Below are positions 24,999 through 34,804 of a stretch of 37,729 nucleotides of DNA, in pieces (the first letter of the stretch is position 1; each line of letters starts with the position of its first letter). This DNA is from JAYRWN01 sp041917975 (GTDB lineage Bacteria; Bacteroidota; Bacteroidia; Chitinophagales; Saprospiraceae), in NCBI GenBank assembly GCA_041917975.1, contig JAYRWN010000045.1, positions 1 through 37,729 on the forward strand, in the 5' to 3' direction. Both the position numbers and the translations under genes were made by a program. The notes beneath the pieces are model-generated. The model had not been told where the DNA came from. It did not search any database and saw only the letters and a list, made by a program, of their open reading frames with translations.

Positions 24999-27431
24999 AT
25001 GTACGCCAATAATTTTAAAATTGCAGTAAGGAACTTATTAAAATACAAAGGTTTTTCAGCTATTAATATCCTCGGGCTGGCACTGGGCTTAGCGTGTTTC
25101 CTCCTTATTTCCATGTATGTGGCAGATGAATTAAGTTATGATCGGTATAATGAAAAAGCTGACCGGATTTTCAGAGTTCATTCGAGCATTCGTTTCGGTG
25201 GTACGGATTTGAACCTGGCGGTTTGCTCTGATCCTATGGGTTCTACATTAAAAAAAGATTACCCGCAGGTAGAAGAATTTACCAGATTATATACTTCTGA
25301 AGGTTCTAAACTAATTAAAAAAGGTGGAGAATTTATTAATGAAGACCGTGTGGTTTTTGTTGACTCTACTTTCTTTCAGGTTTTTTCTCTTCCGGCCCTG
25401 ATTGGAGATAATAAAACAGCCTTATTTGAACCTAATACGGTAGTCTTAACTGAATCCACGGCGAAAAAATATTTTGGAAGCTCTGCTGAAGCTATAGGGA
25501 AAAATGTTGAAACCAATGATCAAGAAAACTCCCTATATAAAGTTACTGCTGTGATAAAAGATATTCCTCGCCAATCCCATTTTCATTTTGATTTCTTTTT
25601 TTCCATGGATAATGTAGATTATGGGTTTGGTAATTTTTTAAGTCATAATTTTCATACCTATATTGTATTAAGCCCTGGTGTTGATTATCGGGATTTTGAA
25701 CGGAATTTTGCGCAGCTAATTAACACCTATGTCATGCCGCAAGCCGGCCAGTACCTGCAGGTAAAAACCAGGGAAGATTTTGAAAAAGCAGGCAATCGGT
25801 TAGAATATTCTTTGATGCCGCTCACGGATATTCACCTTCATTCTGCACTTCAGGTTGAATTAGGTACGAACAGCAATGTCCAGTATGTATATATTTTTTC
25901 TGCAGTTGCCCTGTTTATTTTACTGATCGCCTGTATCAATTTTATGAATCTCTCTACAGCCCGCTCGGCCAACCGGGCTAAAGAAGTAGGCATCCGTAAA
26001 GTGTTGGGCACAGCCCAAAAAACTCTGATAAGTCAGTTCCTGACGGAATCCATCATCACCGCGTTAATAGCACTCGTATTTGCCATAGGTATGGCTTGGT
26101 TAATTTTACCCTGGTTTAATAACCTGGCCGCAAAAGACATGCAAATTTCAGCATTATTCCAGCCAAATTATTTGGTGTTTATACTGTTATTACCGGTTAT
26201 CGTGGGCTTTCTCTCCGGCGGTTATCCGGCCTTTTTCTTGTCAGCGTTTCAGCCCATCACCGTGTTAAAAGGAAAATTAGCGGCCGGCAACAAAAAATCT
26301 AATCTCAGGAGTTTTCTGGTGGTATTCCAGTTTGCTATTTCTTTGATACTGATCATCGGAACCATCATTATTTTTAACCAACTGAATTTTATACAAAACA
26401 CCAAGATCGGTTTTAATAAAGAGCAGGTATTGATTGTAAATAATGCCGGTATACCTCGTGAAAACAGGGAGACCTTAAATAATGAAATTGGTGCCCTCCA
26501 AGGGGTAACTTCCGCATCCTTTGCAGGTTATTTGCCGATTAGCGCTTCTTCCCGCAGTGATAATACCTGGTCCACTGAAACGGTGATGAATGAAAAGAAT
26601 GGCTTCAACATGCAAAATTGGTCCATTGATTACAATTATATCCCTACCCTGGGCATGGAATTAATTGCTGGCCGAAATTTCTCGCCTGAATTTGGTGCAG
26701 ATTCAACGGCTCTGATTATAAATGAAACCGCAGCTAGAGTTATTGGCGAAGAAAATCCAATCGGTAAAAAATTATATTCCTCTGTTAGTGCGGGAAACCA
26801 GGTAGCTTATACCATTATCGGGGTAGTCAAAAATTTCAATTTTGAATCCTTGCGGAAAAGCGTCGGACCACTGTGCTTGAGGTTAGGAAATAACCGGTGG
26901 GAATCAGCATATCGCATTCAAACGAATGATCTGAAAGATCTGATAACAAAAATTGAAAAAAAGCACAAAACATTCGCCCCCGATATGCCTTTCAGCTACC
27001 AGTTTCTTGATAATGCTTTTGATAACATGTATCGTGAAGAACAACGGGTTGGTAAAGTTGCGCTCACGTTTTCCATATTAGCTATCCTCATTGCTTGTTT
27101 GGGATTATTTGGACTAGTGTCTTTTATAGCTGAGCAGAGAACCAAAGAGATAGGGGTGCGCAAAGTATTAGGGGCAAGTGTTCCTAATCTTGTTGTCCTG
27201 CTTTCTAAAGATTTTTTAAGACTGGTCCTGATAGCCCTGATCTTGGCAATCCCGATAAGTTGGTGGTCGATGCAAAATTGGCTGGAAGATTTTGTGTACC
27301 GGATTTCTATCCGATGGTGGGTATTCGTTTTGGCCGGTGGTATTGGGTTGCTTATTGCTCTGCTGACGGTGAGTTCGCAAGCTGTCAAAGCAGCCTTAGT
27401 CAACCCGATAAAAAGTTTAAGAACAGAATAA
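24999..27431 (+). CDS. MacB/FtsX-type ABC permease, paralogue 1
   Basis: An 810-residue permease with eight predicted membrane segments (about 21-42, 295-318, 350-372, 391-412, 438-460, 691-710, 740-760, 773-795). The order is MacB_PCD-like periplasmic domain (45-290), FtsX domain (295-412), second periplasmic domain (460-690), second FtsX domain (691-805). Each FtsX half carries the cytoplasmic motif that contacts the ATPase: RAKEVGIRKVLGT (326-338) and RTKEIGVRKVLGA (714-726). The MacB-type permease of Proteobacteria has four segments and works as a dimer, so this fused form could work as one chain with an ATPase dimer. The C-terminus NPIKSLRTE is shared with its paralogues. Substrate unknown; efflux or lipoprotein/lipid extraction are possible. 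Closest to paralogue 2. Confidence 0.9.
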   Translation: MYANNFKIAVRNLLKYKGFSAINILGLALGLACFLLISMYVADELSYDRYNEKADRIFRVHSSIRFGGTDLNLAVCSDPMGSTLKKDYPQVEEFTRLYTSEGSKLIKKGGEFINEDRVVFVDSTFFQVFSLPALIGDNKTALFEPNTVVLTESTAKKYFGSSAEAIGKNVETNDQENSLYKVTAVIKDIPRQSHFHFDFFFSMDNVDYGFGNFLSHNFHTYIVLSPGVDYRDFERNFAQLINTYVMPQAGQYLQVKTREDFEKAGNRLEYSLMPLTDIHLHSALQVELGTNSNVQYVYIFSAVALFILLIACINFMNLSTARSANRAKEVGIRKVLGTAQKTLISQFLTESIITALIALVFAIGMAWLILPWFNNLAAKDMQISALFQPNYLVFILLLPVIVGFLSGGYPAFFLSAFQPITVLKGKLAAGNKKSNLRSFLVVFQFAISLILIIGTIIIFNQLNFIQNTKIGFNKEQVLIVNNAGIPRENRETLNNEIGALQGVTSASFAGYLPISASSRSDNTWSTETVMNEKNGFNMQNWSIDYNYIPTLGMELIAGRNFSPEFGADSTALIINETAARVIGEENPIGKKLYSSVSAGNQVAYTIIGVVKNFNFESLRKSVGPLCLRLGNNRWESAYRIQTNDLKDLITKIEKKHKTFAPDMPFSYQFLDNAFDNMYREEQRVGKVALTFSILAILIACLGLFGLVSFIAEQRTKEIGVRKVLGASVPNLVVLLSKDFLRLVLIALILAIPISWWSMQNWLEDFVYRISIRWWVFVLAGGIGLLIALLTVSSQAVKAALVNPIKSLRTE

Positions 27432-27488
27432 ATTACTCCATACTAATGTATTGGCGAGATTAAAAAATTATTATAACCTTATATCATA

Positions 27489-27503
27489 CTAAACCTGACT
27501 TTT
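27489..27503 (+). repeat. Leader sequence shared by permease 1 and permease 2 (copy 2)
   Basis: Second exact copy of CTAAACCTGACTTTT, ending one base before the ATG of permease 2. The distance to the start codon differs from copy 1 (4 bases), so spacing is not strictly kept. Confidence 0.6.
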
Positions 27504-27504
27504 T

Positions 27505-29943
27505 ATGTGGCTTAATTATTTAAAAACCAGTTGGCGGCAAATACTCAAACAAAGAGGGTATTCATTTCTCAATATTTCTGGTTTAGCAACCGGTTTGGCC
27601 GCGTTTATTCTTATTACGTTATTTATCACCGATGAAATCAGCTTTGAAAAATGGAACCCTAATGCCGATCGTATTTATCGTGTTGAGGCCGATGTAAAAA
27701 TGAGCGGAAACCAATTAAATCTGGCGGTGTCGGCTGATCCTATGGGCTATGTGCTTAAAAAGGACTACCCGCAAGTAGAAAATTATGCACGGATATTTAC
27801 CAACAATAGTCCTAAAATGATTCGTAAAGGTGATGACTTTATCCATGAGGATAAAGTCGTTCATGCAGATTCCACCTGGTTTGATTTATTTCCTTTGCAA
27901 GTCATAGCTGGTGATTTAACTTCAGCTTTGGATGAACCAAACGCAGTGGTAGTCACCCGGAGTGGAGCAGAGAAGTACTTTAATTCAACGGATATTGTCG
28001 GCAGAATCCTGGAAACAAAGGATAATGAGCGCACAGATTATAAAGTAACTGCGGTGGTGGAGGATGTGCCTTCAAATACACATTACCATTATGATTTCTT
28101 TTTTTCAATGGACAATGTGACTTACGGTTTTGGAGATTTTCTATCTAATAATTTCTACACGTATGTCATGCTCAAACCGGGTATAGATCATCAGGAGTTT
28201 AATAAAAATTTTGAGGATGTTCTTGAGAAATACGTATTACCTCAGGCAAAACAATTAATGCAAATAAGTTCGATGGAGGAATTTCGCAGCGCAGGAAACC
28301 AGTTCGATTATTTTTTAACCCCAATTACCAGAATTCATTTGCATTCATCTCGTTTCCCCGAATTAGAAGTGAATGGTAATATTCAATATGTATATATTTT
28401 TTCAGCGGTAGCTTTGTTTTTACTTTTTATTGCCTGTATAAATTTTATGAATTTGGCTACAGCGCGGTCGGCTACACGGGCTCGTGAAGTCGGGGTAAGG
28501 AAAGTATTGGGCACGGCACGTGGTAATTTACTTGGTCAGTTTTTTAGCGAATCGATTTTGATTTCGTTTGTATCGATGTCCATTGCTTTGATACTGGTTT
28601 ATTTATTACTGGGACTATTCAATAATTTAGCAGGCAAAGATTTTTCCTTTACGAACCTGTTAACTCCAGGTTGGTTGTTAACCTTATTTTTATTACCGCT
28701 TTTGGTCGGATTGCTCGCGGGGTTGTACCCGGCGGTTTATTTATCCTCCTTCCGCCCGATCACTGTCCTTAAAAGTAAATATCAAGGGCGTATGAATAAG
28801 AGTAGATTGCGGTCCACTTTGGTCATTTTTCAGTTTGCTACTTCTATTGCGTTGATCATCGGTGCCGGCGTTGTTTATAAACAGTTACACTACATCCAAT
28901 CCAAAAATATCGGTTTTAATAAAGACCAGGTATTGATAATTAATAACACCGATGCTCTTTCAGTCAACGTGGACGGATTTAGAAATGAAATTAGTCAATT
29001 GCCGGGTGTTAAAGGTTCTACTTATGCCGGATATTTGCCGGTTATGCCTTCAGGTCGTAATACCAGCGTGTACTTTAAAGATTTGGAGTTGGATTTAAAG
29101 AAAGGGTTGAGTTTACAACATTGGACAGTTGAATCAGATTATCTTGATTTGTTAGATATGGAGTTGGTTACCGGCCGTAATTTTTCCAAAGAATTCGGTA
29201 CGGATTCCACCGCGATTATCCTTAATGAAACTGCGGTTAAACTATTAGGATATACTGATGATCCAATCAATAAGAAGATTTATGGAGGAGAAGGACTTTT
29301 AATCGGAAAGCCCCAAGAATTCCATGTTATTGGCGTAGTTAAAGATTTTAATTTCTCCTCCCTGCGGGATGAAATAGGCCCCTTGTGTTTATTTTATGGA
29401 AAATCTCCATGGGCTACTGCATTTAAGGTAGAGACCTCTGATTTGGCAGCCCTGGTGCAAAAAATAAAAAACACCTGGAATGAATTTTCCCCTGCAATAC
29501 CATTTAATTACTCTTTTATGGATGATAATTTTAACCAGATGTACCGGGCGGAAGTGCGCGTAGGCAGAATTGCAGTGGTCTTTTCTATTTTGGCCATATT
29601 TATTGCTTGTTTAGGCCTTTTTGGCCTGGGAACTTATCTGGCTGAACAACGTAAAAAGGAGATCGGGATACGTAAAGTATTAGGCGCGACGGAAGAAGGA
29701 TTAGTGGGATTGTTATCGGGAGATTTTATAAAATTAGTCCTGATCGCTTTTACCCTGGGCGCGCCGTTGGCCTGGTATTTAATGCATCGCTGGTTAGAAG
29801 ATTTTGCATTCAGAGCACCTATTGGTATTGGGTTGATCTTAGGGTCAGGACTTTTAGCAGTGCTGATCGCCTTACTGACAGTTAGCTACCAGGCTTTGAC
29901 TACTGCTTTAGCCAACCCTGTTGATAGCTTGCGTAACGAGTAG
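27505..29943 (+). CDS. MacB/FtsX-type ABC permease, paralogue 2
   Basis: An 812-residue permease colinear with paralogue 1. The periplasmic part matches closely in places: LNLAVSADPMGYVLKKDYP here against LNLAVCSDPMGSTLKKDYP in paralogue 1, and SMDNVTYGFGDFLSNNF against SMDNVDYGFGNFLSHNF. The ATPase-contact motifs are RAREVGVRKVLGT (about residue 325) and RKKEIGIRKVLGA (about 716). The protein ends NPVDSLRNE. High similarity over the whole length and a shared leader sequence point to a fairly recent tandem duplication of paralogues 1 and 2. Differences concentrate in the second periplasmic domain (about 470-690), for instance the segment after GYLPVMPSGR. It lies 73 bases after paralogue 1. 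Confidence 0.9.
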   Translation: MWLNYLKTSWRQILKQRGYSFLNISGLATGLAAFILITLFITDEISFEKWNPNADRIYRVEADVKMSGNQLNLAVSADPMGYVLKKDYPQVENYARIFTNNSPKMIRKGDDFIHEDKVVHADSTWFDLFPLQVIAGDLTSALDEPNAVVVTRSGAEKYFNSTDIVGRILETKDNERTDYKVTAVVEDVPSNTHYHYDFFFSMDNVTYGFGDFLSNNFYTYVMLKPGIDHQEFNKNFEDVLEKYVLPQAKQLMQISSMEEFRSAGNQFDYFLTPITRIHLHSSRFPELEVNGNIQYVYIFSAVALFLLFIACINFMNLATARSATRAREVGVRKVLGTARGNLLGQFFSESILISFVSMSIALILVYLLLGLFNNLAGKDFSFTNLLTPGWLLTLFLLPLLVGLLAGLYPAVYLSSFRPITVLKSKYQGRMNKSRLRSTLVIFQFATSIALIIGAGVVYKQLHYIQSKNIGFNKDQVLIINNTDALSVNVDGFRNEISQLPGVKGSTYAGYLPVMPSGRNTSVYFKDLELDLKKGLSLQHWTVESDYLDLLDMELVTGRNFSKEFGTDSTAIILNETAVKLLGYTDDPINKKIYGGEGLLIGKPQEFHVIGVVKDFNFSSLRDEIGPLCLFYGKSPWATAFKVETSDLAALVQKIKNTWNEFSPAIPFNYSFMDDNFNQMYRAEVRVGRIAVVFSILAIFIACLGLFGLGTYLAEQRKKEIGIRKVLGATEEGLVGLLSGDFIKLVLIAFTLGAPLAWYLMHRWLEDFAFRAPIGIGLILGSGLLAVLIALLTVSYQALTTALANPVDSLRNE

Positions 29944-29987
29944 GACCATTGATTATGTTATTCTGATCAGATAATAAAATAATCCTG

Positions 29988-32342
29988 ATGATAAATTATT
30001 TAAAAATTGCTGTACGCAACTTGCGTAAACAGCCCGCATTCTCAGTGATTAATCTGACTGGTTTAACCACCGGGATAGGTGTATTCATGTTGATTATGTT
30101 ATGGGTGAATTATGAGCTCAGCTATAATGCTTATCATCCGCAAAAAGACCGTATTGCTGCAGTGATGCATCATCAAAAAATTTCCCATGAAACGATGTCA
30201 TTTCCGGCGGTATCGGGATTATTGGCCCCAGCATTAATGCAAGATGTTCCGGAAATAGACCTGGCTGCCACCACGTCATGGGGTGATAACCGACAATTTA
30301 CAGTGGAGAATAAAAATTTCATTGAGTACGGTTTATATGCCACACCTGAGTTTTTAAAAATATTTCATTTTCCATTAATTTCAGGACAAGCAAACCAGAT
30401 ATTATCTGACCCTCATACGGTATTAATAACAGAAAAATTAGCTAAAAAATATTTCCCACAGGAAGATCCGGTAGGTAAATCTATTATTGTCGAACAAAAT
30501 ACGCCTTATCAGGTCAGTGGTGTACTTCAGGATATTCCCCAAAATTCTACCTTCTCATTTGATTTTCTCATGCCATTACAAGATTATATCGGTGGAGGAT
30601 CTAACGAAAATCTCTCCTGGACAATGAATAACCTGCAAGCCTATGTTTTATGGGCCAAAGGTGTAAATTTTGAGGAAGCCAACAGCAAGATAAAAAACAT
30701 CTTGGCTCGCTATACGAATCAACAGCCTAATTCTACTTTATCGCTTTGGAAATTAGATGACTGGTATTTGCGCAATGATTTTAAGGAAGGTAAATATGGC
30801 GGAGGAGGGCGTATCGTTTATGTGAGGTTATTTATGCTGATTGGAATAATCATCTTAATTCTGGCCTGTATAAATTTTATGAATTTGTCCACGGCGCGGG
30901 CCACCCAGCGTGCCAAGGAAGTCGGTGTGCGCAAAGTCATTGGAGCAAACAGACCAGGGTTAGCCCGGCAGTTTATTTCCGAGTCCTTACTTTATGCTGC
31001 CCTTGCCGGTATTATAGCTCTATGGTTGTTGTTTTTGGTATTACCATATTTTAATCAGTTTTTCCGTAAAGACATCCATATAGAATTTACTAATTATCAG
31101 CACATTTTAATATTCACCGCCATCGTTTTATCATGTGGTTTGTTAGCCGGAAGTTACCCTGCATGGATATTGTCAGCCTTTAAACCTATAGAAGTATTAA
31201 AAAATATTAATACTCCTTCCGCATCATCGGCGTGGCTGCGCAAAAGTTTAGTGGTATTCCAATTTATTATATCTATTGCTTTAGTGACTGCGACACTTGT
31301 CATTGCCCAACAAATCAATTTCATTAATAACCGCGATTTGGGCTACAATAAAGAACAATTGATTTGGTTTCAAAATAATATTAGCACAGATAAAAATCAA
31401 CTAGCCTTACAGGAATTCACCAAAATACCGGGAGTAAAAAGCGCCTCCTTATTATCGACCACTTTCACCATGTCTAATAATCGCGGCACACAAGTTAGTT
31501 GGCCAGGTAAGACGGATGACCAAACCATTTTTTTTAATTTTATGGCGGCCAGTAATAAGGTCGTAGAAACTATGGGTTTGCAAATTACTGAGGGCCGCGG
31601 CTTTTCTGATAATTATCTGGCGGACACTGGAGCATTTATTCTGAATGAGGTGGCTGTAAAACAAATGGGTTTAGAAAATCCGGTTGGTCAGCTAATCGAC
31701 ACCTACGGAGGTCGAGGTAAAATAGTTGGCGTAGTAAAGGATTTTCATTTTGAATCACTTCACACACCCATTGCTCCGGTAATTATCACCTGCCGGCCTG
31801 AGTGGACTTGGAATATATATGTAAGGCTGGAAGCAGGTGATTTGCCTGCTATTATCAGCAGAGTTGAGGATGCATACCAGTCTTTTGCTCCTGGTTTTGT
31901 TTTTGAATATAATTTTCAGGATCAGGAATATAATCGTTTATACCGCAGTGAATATCAGATCGGAAGCCTGGTGAAATGGTTTGCCGGTTTCGCCATTTTT
32001 ATTTCTTGTTTCGGATTGCTGGGGCTGACCCTATTTACTGTCGAAAGAAAAACCAAAGAAATTGGGATCAGAAAAGTTCTTGGAGCTTCTCCCCTGCATA
32101 TCATGAGTTTGATGGCTGGTCAATTTGGCCGGCCAATACTTATAGCGGGCATTCTGGCTACTTTACCGGCGAATTATATTATGCAAAATTGGTTGGCGAA
32201 ATTTGCTTACCACATCAATTTGAATTGGTGGTTATTTGGAATTTCGGCTGCACTAATCCTGGGATTAAGTTTATTAATAATAAGTATATTAACTTTCAGA
32301 TATGCACTACTCAGTCCGGTAACTAACCTGAGAACAGAATAA
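29988..32342 (+). CDS. MacB/FtsX-type ABC permease, paralogue 3
   Basis: A 784-residue permease, shorter than its neighbours because the first periplasmic domain is reduced. It begins MINYLKIAVRN, like the other copies (NYLKTSWR, NYLKTAWR), then the first membrane segment (about 18-40). The first FtsX half has RAKEVGVRKVIGA (about residue 307) and the second has RKTKEIGIRKVLGA (about 687). The periplasmic part has diverged from paralogues 1 and 2: the NLAV..DPMG segment is replaced by a FPAVSGLLAPALMQDVPEID stretch, while LITEKLAKKYFPQEDPVGK keeps the family pattern. It ends NLRTE. It follows paralogue 2 by 44 bases. Confidence 0.9.
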   Translation: MINYLKIAVRNLRKQPAFSVINLTGLTTGIGVFMLIMLWVNYELSYNAYHPQKDRIAAVMHHQKISHETMSFPAVSGLLAPALMQDVPEIDLAATTSWGDNRQFTVENKNFIEYGLYATPEFLKIFHFPLISGQANQILSDPHTVLITEKLAKKYFPQEDPVGKSIIVEQNTPYQVSGVLQDIPQNSTFSFDFLMPLQDYIGGGSNENLSWTMNNLQAYVLWAKGVNFEEANSKIKNILARYTNQQPNSTLSLWKLDDWYLRNDFKEGKYGGGGRIVYVRLFMLIGIIILILACINFMNLSTARATQRAKEVGVRKVIGANRPGLARQFISESLLYAALAGIIALWLLFLVLPYFNQFFRKDIHIEFTNYQHILIFTAIVLSCGLLAGSYPAWILSAFKPIEVLKNINTPSASSAWLRKSLVVFQFIISIALVTATLVIAQQINFINNRDLGYNKEQLIWFQNNISTDKNQLALQEFTKIPGVKSASLLSTTFTMSNNRGTQVSWPGKTDDQTIFFNFMAASNKVVETMGLQITEGRGFSDNYLADTGAFILNEVAVKQMGLENPVGQLIDTYGGRGKIVGVVKDFHFESLHTPIAPVIITCRPEWTWNIYVRLEAGDLPAIISRVEDAYQSFAPGFVFEYNFQDQEYNRLYRSEYQIGSLVKWFAGFAIFISCFGLLGLTLFTVERKTKEIGIRKVLGASPLHIMSLMAGQFGRPILIAGILATLPANYIMQNWLAKFAYHINLNWWLFGISAALILGLSLLIISILTFRYALLSPVTNLRTE

Positions 32343-32412
32343 ACCAATATTGTTGGCATTAAACATTAGACAAAAGGTTAATAGGATTAACTCATTCAAT
32401 AAACAAATACTG

Positions 32413-34794
32413 ATGTGGAAGAACTATCTTAAAACGGCCTGGAGGAATATGCTGGCCAACCGTGCCTTCACTGGCATTAATATCATTGGGCTGGCTATCG
32501 GTATTTCCTGTTGCCTGCTGATGCTTATGTACATCCAACATGAACTTAGCTTCGACCGATTTCATCAGAAAGGGGATAGGATAGTGCGGGTCATTATGTC
32601 CTATGCCGTCAATGGTGTGCATGGCAACAAGGGTAATTTTACCAGCGCCAAGGTCTTTCCCGCATTTAAAAATAATTTCCCTGAAGTGGTTAATGGTGTA
32701 CGCTTAAGCCCCACCAGCAGATTAGTTAAAAAAAATGATATCATCACTAATGAAAAGAATTTTCTGTATGCCGACTCCGCTTTTTTTGATGTATTTGATT
32801 TTAAATTAATCCGCGGTCGCAGTAATGAAGTCTTAAAGGCACCACAATCAGTAGTTATTTCTGAAGAAATGTCCCGGAATTTTTTTGGAGATGAAGATCC
32901 ACTTGGGGCCACTCTTTTCATCGGAAGTCGTGAACAACCCTTTACGGTCACCGGTATTAGCGCTGCTGTTCCATCTCATTCCCAGCTGTATTTTGATTTT
33001 GTGGCTTCATTTTCCAGTTTAGGTGGTTTAAATGAAGAAACCTATTTTAATGCCAATTATACTACCTACCTCTTACTTCGGAACAAAGAAGCTATAGCCT
33101 CGTTGCAGGGAAAATTACCAGCGTTTATGAAAAAAGAATTAGTAGAAATGTCAGGTATAGATATAGGGTTTGAACTGGAGCCGCTCTATAATATCCACCT
33201 TCATTCAGAGTATGATGCTATCATTCCTAATTCCAATATTAAATACATTTACATAGTCGGTTTGATGGCACTGCTGGTCCTGATCATTGCTTGTTTTACA
33301 TATGTGAATTTAGGCACGGCCAGGTCTTTGGAACGGGCGAAAGAAGTTGGTATACGGAAGGTGACCGGCGCGCACCGCAGCCAGTTGTTTTGGCAATTTA
33401 TCACCGAATCCACTTTGATAACCAGCTTCAGTATTATCATTAGTGCGGGCATTGTATATTTATGTATTCCGTTTTTTAATCAGCTAGCCGGCAAAGCACT
33501 CACTGCTGACCTGTTATTACATCCGCAGATAATCTGTTTCGGCTTGCTTATCTTGGTTTTGATTTCTTTATTTGCCGGAGGTTACCCCGCTTTTGTCTTG
33601 TCTGGATTTCAGCCAATTAAAGTATTAAAAGGAGCCTTTAAAAATACCCAGAGAGGTCTGCAACTCCGTCAGTCTTTAATTGTATTTCAGTTTATTATTT
33701 CTGCCTTACTGATTATTGCCACCCTGGTGGTCAGGAAGCAGTTTAACTATATGCAGGATAAAAAATTAGGTTATGACCGTGAGCATAGCTTGGTACTGGA
33801 TGTGGACGGCAAAATGCTGGAAAAAATGGACTTAATTAAGGATGAATTAGCTGCTATTCCTAATGTTCTGGCCGTTTCAAATGCTTATGAAACACCAGTA
33901 ACTATCCGGGGAGGGTATTCCATGAGTGGTTCCGATTTAAGCCGTGAAATGGCCGTTATAGCCAACCCAATTGATGAAAATTATTTAAAAGCAACTGGAA
34001 TAGAATTGATTGCCGGAAGTGACCTCTCCAAACAGGATATTTTGGACGTATCCCATAATGATTCAACAGATTATTTTCATTTCTTATTGAATGAATCTGC
34101 TGCCAAGGCTTTGGGCTTTACACCTAAAGACGCCATTGGAAAAAAAATGTACCTGGATGAACATCGACCAGGTGAAATAAAAGGAGTAGTGAGAGATTTT
34201 CATTTTACGTCCTTGCATTCAGCTATTCAGCCTTTAGTATTATTCCCTTCTACGTATAATTTTGCTTTAATAATCAAAACAAGTGGAATTGACCTTGAAA
34301 AACTGATAACCCATGTTGGGGATAAAATGAAGATGCTTGCGCCACACCGGCCTTTTGAGTACAGTTTTATGGATGATGATTATCAACGCCTTTACGATTC
34401 AGAAAAACGCACCGGCAAAATATTTAATGTTTTTGCATTAATAGCCTTGATTTTAGCCTGTCTGGGCCTATTTGGTTTATCTGCCTACAGTGTTCGTCAA
34501 CGGATTAAAGAAATAGGCATTCGCAAGGTATTGGGAGCTAACGAGGGACAAATCATTTTTCTCTTGTCTAATAATTTTCTTAAACTGGTATTGGTTGCTT
34601 CGCTTATAGCTATTCCTATAGCCTGGCTAAGCATGCAAAAGTGGTTAGAGAGTTTTGCCTACCGGGTGGAGATCACCTGGTGGGTTTTTGCTCTGGCTAT
34701 AATTTTTTCAGTGGGAATAGCATTTCTTACGGTCGGGTTACAAGCCCTCCGTGCAGCCATACTAAACCCCACTAAATCACTTAGAACAGAATAA
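32413..34794 (+). CDS. MacB/FtsX-type ABC permease, paralogue 4
   Basis: I place the start at the ATG at 32413 (793 residues, MWKNYLKTAWRN), because all paralogues begin within a few residues of the YLK..WRN helix; a TTG-initiated extension from 32350 would be unusual. Eight membrane segments are predicted as in paralogue 1. Motifs are RAKEVGIRKVTGA (about residue 304) and RIKEIGIRKVLGA (about 697). The first FtsX helix reads ACFTYVNLGTARS rather than ACINFMNLSTARS. The periplasmic domain is its own: it has VRLSPTSRLVKKNDIITNE and a longer loop near DILDVSHNDSTDYFHF. It ends NPTKSLRTE. Gap to paralogue 3 is 70 bases; paralogue 5 starts 10 bases after its stop. Confidence 0.9.
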   Translation: MWKNYLKTAWRNMLANRAFTGINIIGLAIGISCCLLMLMYIQHELSFDRFHQKGDRIVRVIMSYAVNGVHGNKGNFTSAKVFPAFKNNFPEVVNGVRLSPTSRLVKKNDIITNEKNFLYADSAFFDVFDFKLIRGRSNEVLKAPQSVVISEEMSRNFFGDEDPLGATLFIGSREQPFTVTGISAAVPSHSQLYFDFVASFSSLGGLNEETYFNANYTTYLLLRNKEAIASLQGKLPAFMKKELVEMSGIDIGFELEPLYNIHLHSEYDAIIPNSNIKYIYIVGLMALLVLIIACFTYVNLGTARSLERAKEVGIRKVTGAHRSQLFWQFITESTLITSFSIIISAGIVYLCIPFFNQLAGKALTADLLLHPQIICFGLLILVLISLFAGGYPAFVLSGFQPIKVLKGAFKNTQRGLQLRQSLIVFQFIISALLIIATLVVRKQFNYMQDKKLGYDREHSLVLDVDGKMLEKMDLIKDELAAIPNVLAVSNAYETPVTIRGGYSMSGSDLSREMAVIANPIDENYLKATGIELIAGSDLSKQDILDVSHNDSTDYFHFLLNESAAKALGFTPKDAIGKKMYLDEHRPGEIKGVVRDFHFTSLHSAIQPLVLFPSTYNFALIIKTSGIDLEKLITHVGDKMKMLAPHRPFEYSFMDDDYQRLYDSEKRTGKIFNVFALIALILACLGLFGLSAYSVRQRIKEIGIRKVLGANEGQIIFLLSNNFLKLVLVASLIAIPIAWLSMQKWLESFAYRVEITWWVFALAIIFSVGIAFLTVGLQALRAAILNPTKSLRTE

Positions 34795-34804
34795 TCTGAT
34801 TATC

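Noticed and set aside
32350..32412. TTG-initiated extension of permease 4
   Set aside because: All paralogues start next to the YLK..WRN helix; the ATG at 32413 gives the same start and the extension has no counterpart.
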